Part shown: positions 7,417 through 15,494 of the stretch, one piece after another
How the letters are laid out: every line of letters begins with the position of its first letter
Numbering within the stretch: the first letter of the stretch is position 1
NCBI GenBank assembly: GCA_964425755.1
Contig: CAYRNY010000013.1
Location: 1 to 64,000, forward strand
DNA from: CAYRNY01 sp964425755
GTDB taxonomy: Bacteria; Chloroflexota; Anaerolineae; Aggregatilineales; Aggregatilineaceae
Direction of reading: 5' to 3'
Length of the DNA: 64,000 nt
The notes under the pieces: model-generated
Databases searched by the model: none
Told to the model about the DNA's origin: nothing
The model's input: only the letters and a program-made list of their open reading frames with translations
Position numbers and translations under genes: made by a program

Positions 7417-9543
7417 TTACGTGGTCCCAAAGCGAGCGATTTCCGAGAGGGGGGCGCGGTTGAGCAGCCACCAGATGCCTTCGTCCTGGATGTCCAGCAC
7501 GTACTGGAAACGCGGCAGGCTGGCGATGATGTCCCGGTGATGCTGGTTCAGGTGCTGAAACGCCGCATCCTCGCGGAAGACGTTCATGCCCTGGCGCTGC
7601 GAGAAGATGACGCGGATCGGGCAGTTCTCGAAGACCAGCCGCGCCTTGCCTTCGAGAAAAATGCTCATCTGCTGATCGATCACGATCAATTTCTTGCGGC
7701 GGGTGCGGAAGGTCTTGGCGGCCTCGATCAGGAAGTCCAGCATCGACGGGTGGCGCATCAGGCGGTAGACCTCATCGACCGCGATGATACGCGGCTGTTC
7801 GTCGTACAGGCTGTCGCGCCGGATGGCCGACAGCACCTGCGCGTAGGCCAGCGCAGTCATGACCGGGTCGCCTTCCAGTTCGTGGAACGAAAAGACGCGT
7901 GGTCCAATCTGCTGCCTGCCGCCGCGCCCGAAGTCCACTGTGGTGTGCCCGTTGAGGAACTTCGCCCAGGGACCGGACCCGGTACACAACCCGGCGATTT
8001 CGTCGGCCAGGTCGTGTGCGATCTGCTGGATGTGTGGTTTGTCACCCAACCCGGCCAGCACGTCACAGACGGTCTCGCAGGTGGGTGTGATGTCGGGCGA
8101 GATGGCTTCCAGGTCGCCGAAGCCCGCGTACAGGATTTCGAGCGCTTCACCGAGCAGACCACGCTCGAGGTTTTCACGCTGGCCGCCGGATAGCTGACGA
8201 CCGAGCACAGTTTCGTAGATGCGGATGGTGTGTGACTTCTGCTCGATGAGCGTCGGGAACATGACGTCCTGCGGGTTGAGGCAGGTGTGTTGGGCGCTGA
8301 GCACGTACCAGGGCAGGTTGAAGGCTTCAACGATGTGGCGGCCATGTCCCATCGGTTCCAGGAAGTCAAACGGGATGCCCGCTTCGGCGTATTCGCGGGA
8401 AAGATAGCCATTCAGAAGGAACGTCTTCCCATATCCAGTTTGACCGACCCACACCTCGTGGGTGGCGCGTTTGTCGCGCCAGGAGTTGTGAAATACCGGG
8501 TAAGACGCACCGACCGCCTCGCCGCGCAAGACGCCATCGGTGGTCGAGAGCTTGCGGTAGCCCAGCGGAGCCAGCATCAGCGCCAGTTCGCGTGACGTGA
8601 CCGGCCAGGTGGTGGGCGGAACACTGATCAGCTTACTCGGCGCATGAGAAAAGAACTGCACCGACCGCGACAGCAGTTCGCCTACTTCCTGTCGCAGCAG
8701 GAACCAGGGACGGGTTTCGTTGATCACTTCATGCACGCGGCGCTTGAGCGTGCCCAGGTCCGGTGCGAAGACCGCGATGCTGATCTGCACCTGGTGCAGC
8801 GCATCCCCGGCATTGATCTCCTGCAAAGTGCGGCGGCAGTCGTTGATGCGCGTGACCGAGCGGCTGTCTTCACCGGTTACACTGGCAAGATGCACCTGGT
8901 AGGCGGCGATGATGTTTTCCACCGCATCGACCGCTGCGTTGCGCTCGAAGGTTTTGGGGATGTCCACGACCAGCGCGAGCGGGATGTTCAGGCGCAAGAC
9001 AGAGGCGAGGGGGCGGAAGAAGTTCCACGCCGCAGGCAGGAACTCGTAGCTGGTGAGAACAGCGATTAACGGACGCCCGCCGGGACGCCCGACCGGAGCC
9101 AGGTGCCAGAGGGATGATTCGCGCAGCTCGTAGCGCCCCTCGAATAGCGGCGGCAGCGGCGCTTCGAACACCGGGGTGTCAAAGGCGGAACCCATGCCAC
9201 CCTCCAGGGCGCGCGGTGTTTCGTCCGACCACAACGCCATGCCGCACAATGTACGCTGGTAGTCGGCTTCGGCTTCCAGCAGTTCATAGTGGCGGCGGTA
9301 TTCCATCAGCAGGGTGGCCCGTTGATCGTCTTTTGTTTCACGGGCGGCGCGGCTGACCTGGGCGATTTTCTCGTCCAGGCTGGCGGGCGTCTGCCAGCAG
9401 AAGAAACGCGCCGGACCGGGCAGCGTGCGCAGCCAGGTGGCGAAACGCGCCTGCAACGCCTGCACGCCTTCTTCGGTGGCGTGCAGCATGATGTCAAACG
9501 GTTCAATCAGGAAGGTGCGAACCGGGGTATGCTGGTCGGCCAT
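7417..9543 (-). CDS. virB4: VirB4/TraE-type conjugation ATPase
   Basis: This is the cytoplasmic ATPase that powers assembly and substrate transfer in type IV secretion systems. The 708-residue protein has an N-terminal scaffold domain (1-340) and a RecA-like motor. Walker A is VGQTGYGKTF at 366-375 and Walker B is RIIAVDEVYRL at 585-595, followed by a DQQ switch-like motif near 623. The ATG at 9543 is chosen because it overlaps the stop codon of the preceding gene (TGATG), whereas the longer open frame would read deep into that gene. It follows pilin-like and PrgI/VirB3-like genes, the usual order in Gram-positive-type conjugation clusters. Confidence 0.9.
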   Translation of the reverse strand: MADQHTPVRTFLIEPFDIMLHATEEGVQALQARFATWLRTLPGPARFFCWQTPASLDEKIAQVSRAARETKDDQRATLLMEYRRHYELLEAEADYQRTLCGMALWSDETPRALEGGMGSAFDTPVFEAPLPPLFEGRYELRESSLWHLAPVGRPGGRPLIAVLTSYEFLPAAWNFFRPLASVLRLNIPLALVVDIPKTFERNAAVDAVENIIAAYQVHLASVTGEDSRSVTRINDCRRTLQEINAGDALHQVQISIAVFAPDLGTLKRRVHEVINETRPWFLLRQEVGELLSRSVQFFSHAPSKLISVPPTTWPVTSRELALMLAPLGYRKLSTTDGVLRGEAVGASYPVFHNSWRDKRATHEVWVGQTGYGKTFLLNGYLSREYAEAGIPFDFLEPMGHGRHIVEAFNLPWYVLSAQHTCLNPQDVMFPTLIEQKSHTIRIYETVLGRQLSGGQRENLERGLLGEALEILYAGFGDLEAISPDITPTCETVCDVLAGLGDKPHIQQIAHDLADEIAGLCTGSGPWAKFLNGHTTVDFGRGGRQQIGPRVFSFHELEGDPVMTALAYAQVLSAIRRDSLYDEQPRIIAVDEVYRLMRHPSMLDFLIEAAKTFRTRRKKLIVIDQQMSIFLEGKARLVFENCPIRVIFSQRQGMNVFREDAAFQHLNQHHRDIIASLPRFQYVLDIQDEGIWWLLNRAPLSEIARFGTT

Positions 9544-10013
9544 CAGGTCTGTCCTTCCAGTGGTTTCTCGACAAACACCAGTCCGCTGTCGTGGTCGGCT
9601 TCGTCGGCGTGGGCGAAGGTGATCCACTCGGTCATGTCGGCTTCGACGTCACCTTCCGGCGGCGCGAAGACCACACCGGCGTCGAGCGCTACCAGGCCGG
9701 TGGGCATGTCGAATGTCGCACCCAGGCGACCGGCGATGCTTTTGGGTTTGCGTTCGGCGGCGAGCATCAGGCTGCCGCGCATCCGGTACAGCAGGCGCTG
9801 CCACAATGGCAGCCCGCCACGCGGGGCGGTCAGGGTCAGAGCCAGGATGAAGGTGAGTACGGCCAGGACAAAGGCCAGGTTGTCCACCGCAAAGCGGGCG
9901 ATGATGAGCGTCATGCCGCCGCTGACGCCGCCCAGCAGCAGGCGTTTGAAGGGGATGCCCATGAACCCCTTTTCGTCGCGGCGGAGCACATGCGATTTGA
10001 TGTCTGCGGCCAT
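9543..10013 (-). CDS. PrgI/VirB3-like conjugation membrane protein
   Basis: This 156-residue protein begins with a short soluble segment containing RRDEKGFMGIPFKRLLLGG. Two close hydrophobic helices follow (about residues 24-41 and 44-62) with a short turn between them, and then a cytosolic tail of about 90 residues. PrgI and VirB3 proteins share this topology and lie immediately upstream of the VirB4 ATPase, as here. The tail ends in an acidic EKPLEGQT. The assignment rests on topology and gene order, as sequence similarity within these families is low. Confidence 0.65.
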   Translation of the reverse strand: MAADIKSHVLRRDEKGFMGIPFKRLLLGGVSGGMTLIIARFAVDNLAFVLAVLTFILALTLTAPRGGLPLWQRLLYRMRGSLMLAAERKPKSIAGRLGATFDMPTGLVALDAGVVFAPPEGDVEADMTEWITFAHADEADHDSGLVFVEKPLEGQT

Positions 10014-10027
10014 TACTGCTTCCTTGT

Positions 10028-10074
10028 CCCCTGAGCAAAAGCAGCCAGCAAGACACCGGCTGCTCTTGCAGGGG
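10028..10074 (-). other. Long intercistronic hairpin after pilin-like gene
   Basis: A nearly perfect inverted repeat (GCAAAAGCAGCC against GGCTGCTCTTGC, extended by CCCCT/AGGGG across a two-base bulge) fills the gap between the pilin-like gene and the PrgI-like gene. There is no T-run, so it is more likely an mRNA-stabilising or partial-attenuation structure than a full terminator. It would let the small pilin be made in excess over the membrane and ATPase subunits. Confidence 0.55.
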
Positions 10075-10097
10075 CAAATAGCGGGGCGGGTAGGGGA

Positions 10098-10337
10098 CTA
10101 AGAGAACGAGATGAGGCTGGCGACGGTGGACGCGGCGATGACGAACAGAAGCCCTACCACCACCTGGTTGGCAGCGCGTGGGTTGTCCTGCTTCCATTGG
10201 GAGATGATCGGCCAGGACGATCCCATGTACATGATGCCGAGGCCGATCATCCCCAGAAACGCGGCCATCGGGGCGACGAGTTGGGCGACTGCTTGCGCTT
10301 CGGCGAACCACTGTTCGATCGTTTGAGACAGGGACAC
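10098..10337 (-). CDS. Small two-helix membrane protein, VirB2 pilin-like
   Basis: This 79-residue protein has two hydrophobic helices, about residues 19-37 and 57-76, separated by a short polar loop with a KQDN motif. Size, topology and position upstream of PrgI/VirB3-like and VirB4 genes match the small pilin-type subunits (VirB2/TrbC). There is no long cleavable signal peptide; the N-terminus is a short amphipathic helix. A GTG start is inferred because GGAGG lies nine bases upstream of it, while the longer open frame has no ribosome site. A strong hairpin follows the gene. Confidence 0.6.
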   Translation of the reverse strand: MSLSQTIEQWFAEAQAVAQLVAPMAAFLGMIGLGIMYMGSSWPIISQWKQDNPRAANQVVVGLLFVIAASTVASLISFS

Positions 10338-10525
10338 GGTAATAATCCTCCACGTGTGGATGGTGAACGAGTGTGCCAGGGGCGGGGTGGGAGTCGCGCG
10401 CTCAGACGCTGTTTTCCTCCTGGATGTGTGGGGTCTCGTTACGACCACGCCACCCCGCCCATCTGACAATCTCAGGATAGCAAAGCGAGGGGGTCGAACA
10501 TGCGGAGGATTACCGTTTTGAGTAT

Positions 10526-10547
10526 GTAAAATTGACCGGTTCCAGAT
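10526..10547 (-). promoter_or_regulatory. Shared upstream motif, copy A
   Basis: Read on the minus strand, the site is ATCTG-N2-ACCGG-TC-AATTTTAC, 189 bases upstream of the pilin-like gene. Nearly the same motif precedes two other minus-strand transcription units of the element (near 17.83 and 18.65 kb). It may be a binding site for one of the element's regulators. Confidence 0.45.
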
Positions 10548-10573
10548 GTAAAAATCCGATCTGGCCTGGGTCA

Positions 10574-10607
10574 GAAAAAACACAGCCGACCGGAAAGGCC
10601 GACTGTG
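10574..10607 (-). terminator. Rho-independent terminator inside the transfer region
   Basis: On the minus strand the arms CACAGTCGGCC and GGTCGGCTGTG pair over 11 bp with two G-U wobbles, around a five-base loop, and are followed directly by TTTTTT. It ends the proximal transfer unit (lipoproteins to the bitopic protein and its duplicated remnant), so the pilin/VirB4 genes need their own promoter. Confidence 0.85.
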
Positions 10608-10626
10608 AAACACCAACAATTTGTGA

Positions 10627-10803
10627 TCAATGCAAGGTTGTCATGTTCCAAGCTGCAAGGCATAACCGGTACACCCCGAACCGCAGCATGGCATAGGGTT
10701 CGTCTGCCCAGGCCCAATGCAAAGTCAGGTCTACGGCCTGACCGGGCAGCAGCGTAATCGGATCCAACCGATCAGCGGGTACCCAGGGGCCCGGGCGGCT
10801 GCG
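10627..10803 (-). pseudogene. Remnant copy of the C-terminus of the bitopic transfer protein
   Basis: Translation on the minus strand gives PGPWVPADRLDP and LLPGQAVDLTLHW, nearly the same as the C-terminus of the protein encoded at 11624-12985. Homology ends abruptly near 10803. One extra C in the run at about 10790 (GGGCCCGGG against GGGCCGGG in the intact copy) shifts the frame at the junction. After the conserved core the reading ends in an unrelated tail. It is therefore a partial duplication left beside a terminator, not a separate gene. The longer open frame through it combines this remnant with non-coding antisense sequence. Confidence 0.75.
10691..10803 (-). repeat. Direct repeat, left copy
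   Basis: About 113 bases here match 11670-11781 at roughly 85-90% identity by eye and in the same orientation. The pair brackets a segment of about 870 bases containing the NTF2-like gene and a small plus-strand ORF. The left copy carries a one-base insertion. Confidence 0.8.
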
Positions 10804-10825
10804 ATACACCGCTGTCCACCGTGAG

Positions 10826-10966
10826 ATGCAAGCCGATCTGTGGTATGAAGAACTTAAACCAGATGATTCGTTACAGGACAATCGGACCGGATCTCTTGAT
10901 GAGCGGCGACGTATATATTGCTCTAATGCCTGTCGACAACGAGCCAAACATAACCGAGAGAAATAA
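10826..10966 (+). CDS. Small CxxxC-type ORF, possibly a gene fragment
   Basis: The plus strand encodes 46 residues running from MQADLWYEELKPDD to a basic end containing RRRIYCSNACRQRAKHNREK. The YCSNACRQRA motif is the type seen at the C-terminus of small zinc-binding or replication-associated proteins of mobile elements. The frame is open upstream of the ATG into the duplicated region, so the N-terminal part may be missing. It lies opposite to all neighbouring genes, in the segment between the two direct repeats. It is too short for a firm call; the motif is the only evidence that it is or was coding. Confidence 0.4.
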   Translation: MQADLWYEELKPDDSLQDNRTGSLDERRRIYCSNACRQRAKHNREK

Positions 10967-11077
10967 GCTATAGTCCTAGATAGCCTGCCAGGGCTGTTTT
11001 TACACCCTGATGAATCGTGTTTTCTTCTCTCAGAACCGAACGATATACAATTCGGCCAGCGCAGCTGTGCCCGAAGT

Positions 11078-11467
11078 CTAACGCTCACCTTGTTCGATCA
11101 GGTATGAGGTGATGGTTTTGATTTTGGCGTTTTTAGCAAAACTAGTAAAAGCGTAGACATCGCAAAACCCATAGGTTGCGCCCTGAACCTCAGTCAGCGT
11201 ACCGTTGACGGAAGCCACATTGCCATGCGTGATGATATTGTCGATCGTCACCGCTTCCAGGTTTCTGTCCCACAGTTCTTCCAAAACACGCTCGAATTCG
11301 GCTTTGCCCTTAATGTTTTGCTTTCCAACCCTATCCCAATGAACATCATCGGCAACACTTTCGAGAACTATGTTCAGGTCGTGGTTAGCCAGCGCGACGT
11401 AATAGTCGCGGAGAAACAATTTCTTGGGCGCATTGCCACAATCCGGTTTTACACTTACGTTGACCAT
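11078..11467 (-). CDS. NTF2-like / SnoaL-fold protein
   Basis: The 129-residue protein has the SnoaL/NTF2 pattern: an N-terminal helix with YYVALANHDLNIVLE, then DDVHW, a KGKAEFERVLEELW helix and a curved sheet with NVASVNGTLTE. These small alpha-beta cones act as isomerases, hydrolases or binding proteins, and the specific role cannot be told. It has a GAGGG ribosome site seven bases before the ATG and a TGC-TATACT extended -10 element about 65 bases upstream. Lower GC than the transfer genes and its location between two direct repeats mark it as cargo acquired separately. Confidence 0.7.
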   Translation of the reverse strand: MVNVSVKPDCGNAPKKLFLRDYYVALANHDLNIVLESVADDVHWDRVGKQNIKGKAEFERVLEELWDRNLEAVTIDNIITHGNVASVNGTLTEVQGATYGFCDVYAFTSFAKNAKIKTITSYLIEQGER

Positions 11468-11623
11468 CGCTAGGCCCTCATTTCGTATCGATCAATACTG
11501 GTTTGGCACATTTTCGAACATCTGCTCTAAGTATAGCAAGGTAGTGGCTAAATGGGTAATAGTAAAAATGTTTGATGGCCCTTCCATGCCTTAGCAGTCG
11601 AAGCATTACCACTAACGAATTGG

Positions 11624-12985
11624 TTATTCGATTTGAACCGCGTATTGATACTCACCAACACGCAGATTTGCATACGGCTCACCTGCCCAAACCCAATGCA
11701 GCGTCAGGTCCACGGCCTGGCCGGGCAGCAGCGTGAACGGATCCAACCCATCAGCGGGTACCCAGGGGCCGGGCGGCTGCGGGGCATAGCCAAACGCGAT
11801 GGCGATATCTTCCGGTCCGATGTCCACCGGCTCCGGCTGGCCGTTGTAGGCACGGAGTTGAACGGTAATTCTCCCTTCCACTGTGACAACAGAGATCACG
11901 TCCAGATGCAGCAGATCACGTGCCGGGAGCGGTGTGGCGGTAGGTGGTGGCGGTGTGGGCGTCACATCGACTACCGGCAGGTCCAGCAGATCAGCCACCA
12001 ACACATCATCGCGCGCGAGTTCCTGCTCCGGCGGGTAGGTGGCGAGCACCAGCAGGCGTGTGGCCGTTGGCGCGCCGCGCGCATCCCGCTCGCCGATCAG
12101 CACGAGCACCAACCCCGGCTCAATCTGGCGAAAGGCGCTGGTGTCGCTGCGGCTGACCTCGGTCTTGCTGGCAAAGTCAAACTGCTGCACCGCACCGGTG
12201 TTCAGGCGGATGCTGAACGTTGCTCCCGGTCCCAGCGATTCGAACAGCGCCGCGTTTTCCGGCGACCAGGGCACGCCTATCACCGGACGCACGCTCAAGC
12301 CCTGAATGAAGGACGCCGTGTCTGGGTTGGCGTCATATTCCCATTCGGAGACTGCGACTTTGCGCCGCTGCACGACAAAAACGCGCGGCTGCGCCTGCCC
12401 GGCAGGCAACACCTGCAAATTGACCGGATAAGCCGGGGCACGGTCGCGCACCCCGTCGCGGATGATGACATCCTGCTCTTCGAGCGCAATCGGCGTCGGC
12501 GAAGGTGTGTAACGCAGCGTCGGCGTGGCATAGGGCGAGATGGTCCCGGTATCCGTCACCGGTTCAGGATCATCTCCGCCGCGCCGCGAGAGCAGCAGGA
12601 ATACAAAAAAGACGAGGAACAGCGCCGCGCCACCGAAGATCAGGAACACCTGGGTCTTGTTGGTCGCAGGCGGTGTAAACTCCGCTTCGGGTGGCGTCAG
12701 CGATTCGCCTTCCCTCACCGCCTGCTGGATACGTGCCGGGGTTTTCGCCCAACGTGCGCCAATCGGCACCAGCGCGCCATCGTCGTAGCGCTGGATGAGG
12801 GCGGTCACGACCTGCTGTTCGAGCGCGTCCGAGCCGGACGCCCCGTTAGTACGCACTTCACGCTGGTAGACACGCTGATAGCGGTGCTGGCGGTCGGTAG
12901 GTACCAGTTCCCACAGCGCGCGCAGGTCCTCGATGCTCAGCGCCCGCAGTTCTTCAATGGTGTGATACGTCAGGTGTTCACTCAT
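11624..12985 (-). CDS. Bitopic membrane protein of the transfer operon
   Basis: The 453-residue protein has a cytosolic N-terminus (1-110) with a helical IEELRALSIEDLRALWELV motif, one membrane helix at about 112-133, a Thr/Pro-rich spacer and an exported domain of about 270 residues. The exported part contains two SAF-like or beta-rich segments and a second Pro/Thr linker (TPTPPPPTATPLPA). Topology resembles VirB8/VirB10-type scaffold proteins in general shape only; I see no family signature. Its ATG overlaps the stop of the VirB6-like gene. Its 3' end is the parent of the duplicated fragment at 10.7 kb. Confidence 0.65.
   Translation of the reverse strand: MSEHLTYHTIEELRALSIEDLRALWELVPTDRQHRYQRVYQREVRTNGASGSDALEQQVVTALIQRYDDGALVPIGARWAKTPARIQQAVREGESLTPPEAEFTPPATNKTQVFLIFGGAALFLVFFVFLLLSRRGGDDPEPVTDTGTISPYATPTLRYTPSPTPIALEEQDVIIRDGVRDRAPAYPVNLQVLPAGQAQPRVFVVQRRKVAVSEWEYDANPDTASFIQGLSVRPVIGVPWSPENAALFESLGPGATFSIRLNTGAVQQFDFASKTEVSRSDTSAFRQIEPGLVLVLIGERDARGAPTATRLLVLATYPPEQELARDDVLVADLLDLPVVDVTPTPPPPTATPLPARDLLHLDVISVVTVEGRITVQLRAYNGQPEPVDIGPEDIAIAFGYAPQPPGPWVPADGLDPFTLLPGQAVDLTLHWVWAGEPYANLRVGEYQYAVQIE
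11670..11781 (-). repeat. Direct repeat, right copy
   Basis: This is the intact counterpart of the repeat at 10691-10803, encoding the end of the bitopic transfer protein (from PGPWVPADGLDP to the last strand). It lacks the extra C that shifts the frame in the left copy. Confidence 0.8.
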
Positions 12986-15486
12986 GCTTCACCTCGCTGT
13001 GTTCCGGCCTGGCTGCCCACCAGCGCTGCCTGGGATTTCATCGCATCATCAAGCCCACCCGATGCAGCAGCGCCTGACCGTGGTGGGACAGGCGCATCGA
13101 CCCGGACCTGCACATTAGGAGCAACGGTGACATTGGGCACTGCCGCCGTGCCCCGCGCGGTGATAGCGTTGGGCAGCATCACGGCGGCGCGTTGCAGGGC
13201 GCTGACCGCCTGCTGTGCGCCTTCCCAACCCATATTGAGCGTGCCGCGCGCCTGCTCGACCAGCATGGTGTGGGTCTGCGGGGTAAGCTGGCCGGTCGGG
13301 GAGTTCTTGACTTCGGTGATCACGGTTTGAGCCTGCTGGCCGGTCAGTCCCAGGCGCAGCGCCATATCACCGAACATACCCAACCGCGCGACATCGCCCT
13401 GGATCGGGGCGCGGTCGTCGGATTGCGGCGTGACGCCCATTGCGCGCGCGACACCCTGCGCAACGGTGAAGTGGTCCGCGCCACCGGCCACCGGCTGCCC
13501 ATCCAGCGTGCGCTGGACGCGCATCTGCGAGATGAAGTCAGCCATCACCCCGGCGACATTATCCGCACCTTCAACGCGCATCAGGCCCATTACCTGTTGC
13601 GTCTGCCCGGCTTGCAGCGTCGCGCCCAGCGTGGTGATGCGGTCTTCGACTTCCTCGCCGTGCATGTCGGAGGCGTAGGCTGCGCGATCCTGGTCGATCT
13701 TAGCCTGGCCTGCCTGCGAGCGGATATCTGCACCCACCGCGCTGACCTTCTCCTCGATTTCCTCGCTGGGGTCGCCAGCGGCAGGCGGTCGAATTACGGT
13801 GGGCGGTGGCACGTCATCGATGGGCGTGAAGGTGCCGGTGCGACGCAGATGAGCACGGTGGGTTTCCGGCATTTCCGTGTTGTCGCGCTCAGCCGGTTCC
13901 GGCTCAGCAGGCAGATTCATGCTGCGCTTGCGTTTGCGCTGTTCGCTGCGGTCGCTGAGCAGGCTCGCGCCGATGACCGGCCCGGCGACGCCCCCCACCA
14001 GCGGGATGCTCTGCCCGACCTGGCGCAGCACTGAGCCTTCGGTGAACTCGTCCGCCATCTGGCCGATAGGCGTGTTGCGTGTGCCGGGTAGATATGCCAG
14101 CGTGCGCGCGGCACTCTGCAAGCGCCGCGAGCCGCCCAGCATCACACCGGCAGTCTGCGATACGGTCGCTCCGCTCTGGACAGCGGTGGCTCCGGCCAGC
14201 GCGCTGCTGCCGACATTCACCGCCGCAGCAGTAGCGCCGACACCTGCGGCGACGCCAGCCCCGGACAAACCCAGGCCCACCGTGCCGGGCGCTGCCATGA
14301 CGCCGCCGGTGGTCTGTCCAATCGCGCCGAACAGCCGGTTGAAGCTGTTCCAAACCGCCTTGATGCCGCTCCACAGCAGGACCAGGATGAAGATCGTGCA
14401 GAGCAGGCTCACGCCGAGGACCACCAGCGCATTCTGGGTCGCGGCTGCGCCAAGCAGGAACGAGACGATCAATGACTGCATCAGGGCGATCACGATCGTC
14501 TGGATGATGAGTTCGATCCACATGTCAAGAATCGAACGCGCGATGACTTCCGTCTTTTTGAAAAAGGCGAAGAGTATGGCAACGCTGAAGCTAACAAAGG
14601 TCAAACCCTGGGCAATGGTTAGCAGCAGGAAGATGAGCTGCTCAACCACGCCGAAGGTGACCAGCGGCCAGGCGGAGAAGATGCGGAACTGCGCGGCTCC
14701 AGCTTTATCAATTGACTCTTTCCGCTCCTCCTCCCCAAGCGGATCGCCGAAGAACTGCGAACTGCTGCCGACGTAGAAGTACGAGTCCTCGTAGAACTGC
14801 CAGTGGGTGGGCAGAGCGGGATCGTACAGCGCGCCGCGTGGCTGGAAGCAGGCGGTCGGCACCGGCGGCGGGTAACCCATCACGTCCTGCCCGTCGGCCA
14901 GCAGGTAGGCCAGCGCGATGTCCAGCCCATCCACGCCGGAGCCGAAGGGCGTCATGGTCGCGCCGGGCAGGTACGGTCCTAGCGCATCACAGGCTTCGAG
15001 TGGTGGCAGGTCACTGCTGGTTACGGCTCCCAGCGAACTGAAGGGGCTGCCCGCGCCTTGCATACTGTCCAGCGCCACGTTGTAGAACCCCGAACTCAGG
15101 TCACGGCGGAAGTCATGCATCCCCTGGTAGAGGGTTGGCCCCAATTGGAAGAACACCACGCCCGCCAGATACCAGCCAATCGCGCTGCGCGGGCTGACCA
15201 CATCCAGCTTCACAAACGCTGCCAGCAGGTAGGTGATGCCCAACACGATGAGGGCGATTACAAAGGCGAGACTGGCCGTGACACGCATCTGGCTATTGGT
15301 CTGTGTGATGAGCGGCGCGAACGCGTTTTCAGCCAGCCACAGGTTGGCGAGTTCGATGGCGTGGCCCATCATGAACAGGCCCTTTTGCAGCGTCCAACCC
15401 GCCACCGCCAGCAGGTGCAGCAGGTCGTACCACAACTTGTCGATCTGGACTTCCAGCCCGTTGAGTACGTCATCAACCCAGGGCAT
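12982..15486 (-). CDS. VirB6/TrbL-like multi-spanning conjugation protein
   Basis: The 834-residue protein has an N-terminal membrane domain with about six hydrophobic helices (near residues 20-45, 68-93, 105-120, 272-305, 322-345 and 352-378). An Ala/Gly-rich stretch (395-450) and a long soluble tail with helical, Gln-rich segments follow. This architecture is typical of VirB6/TrbL proteins, which form the inner-membrane channel of type IV secretion systems; the long tails are variable. It lies eight bases after a lipoprotein gene with an AGGAGA site, and overlaps the next gene by four bases. Sequence conservation in the family is weak, so the call depends on topology and context. Confidence 0.75.
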   Translation of the reverse strand: MPWVDDVLNGLEVQIDKLWYDLLHLLAVAGWTLQKGLFMMGHAIELANLWLAENAFAPLITQTNSQMRVTASLAFVIALIVLGITYLLAAFVKLDVVSPRSAIGWYLAGVVFFQLGPTLYQGMHDFRRDLSSGFYNVALDSMQGAGSPFSSLGAVTSSDLPPLEACDALGPYLPGATMTPFGSGVDGLDIALAYLLADGQDVMGYPPPVPTACFQPRGALYDPALPTHWQFYEDSYFYVGSSSQFFGDPLGEEERKESIDKAGAAQFRIFSAWPLVTFGVVEQLIFLLLTIAQGLTFVSFSVAILFAFFKKTEVIARSILDMWIELIIQTIVIALMQSLIVSFLLGAAATQNALVVLGVSLLCTIFILVLLWSGIKAVWNSFNRLFGAIGQTTGGVMAAPGTVGLGLSGAGVAAGVGATAAAVNVGSSALAGATAVQSGATVSQTAGVMLGGSRRLQSAARTLAYLPGTRNTPIGQMADEFTEGSVLRQVGQSIPLVGGVAGPVIGASLLSDRSEQRKRKRSMNLPAEPEPAERDNTEMPETHRAHLRRTGTFTPIDDVPPPTVIRPPAAGDPSEEIEEKVSAVGADIRSQAGQAKIDQDRAAYASDMHGEEVEDRITTLGATLQAGQTQQVMGLMRVEGADNVAGVMADFISQMRVQRTLDGQPVAGGADHFTVAQGVARAMGVTPQSDDRAPIQGDVARLGMFGDMALRLGLTGQQAQTVITEVKNSPTGQLTPQTHTMLVEQARGTLNMGWEGAQQAVSALQRAAVMLPNAITARGTAAVPNVTVAPNVQVRVDAPVPPRSGAAASGGLDDAMKSQAALVGSQAGTQRGEA

Positions 15487-15494
15487 AAAATCTC

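Noticed and set aside
10627..11088. A 153-codon minus-strand frame
   Set aside because: Its second half is the duplicated end of the bitopic transfer protein and its first half is antisense to a more protein-like plus-strand ORF. It is a chance fusion across a duplication junction.
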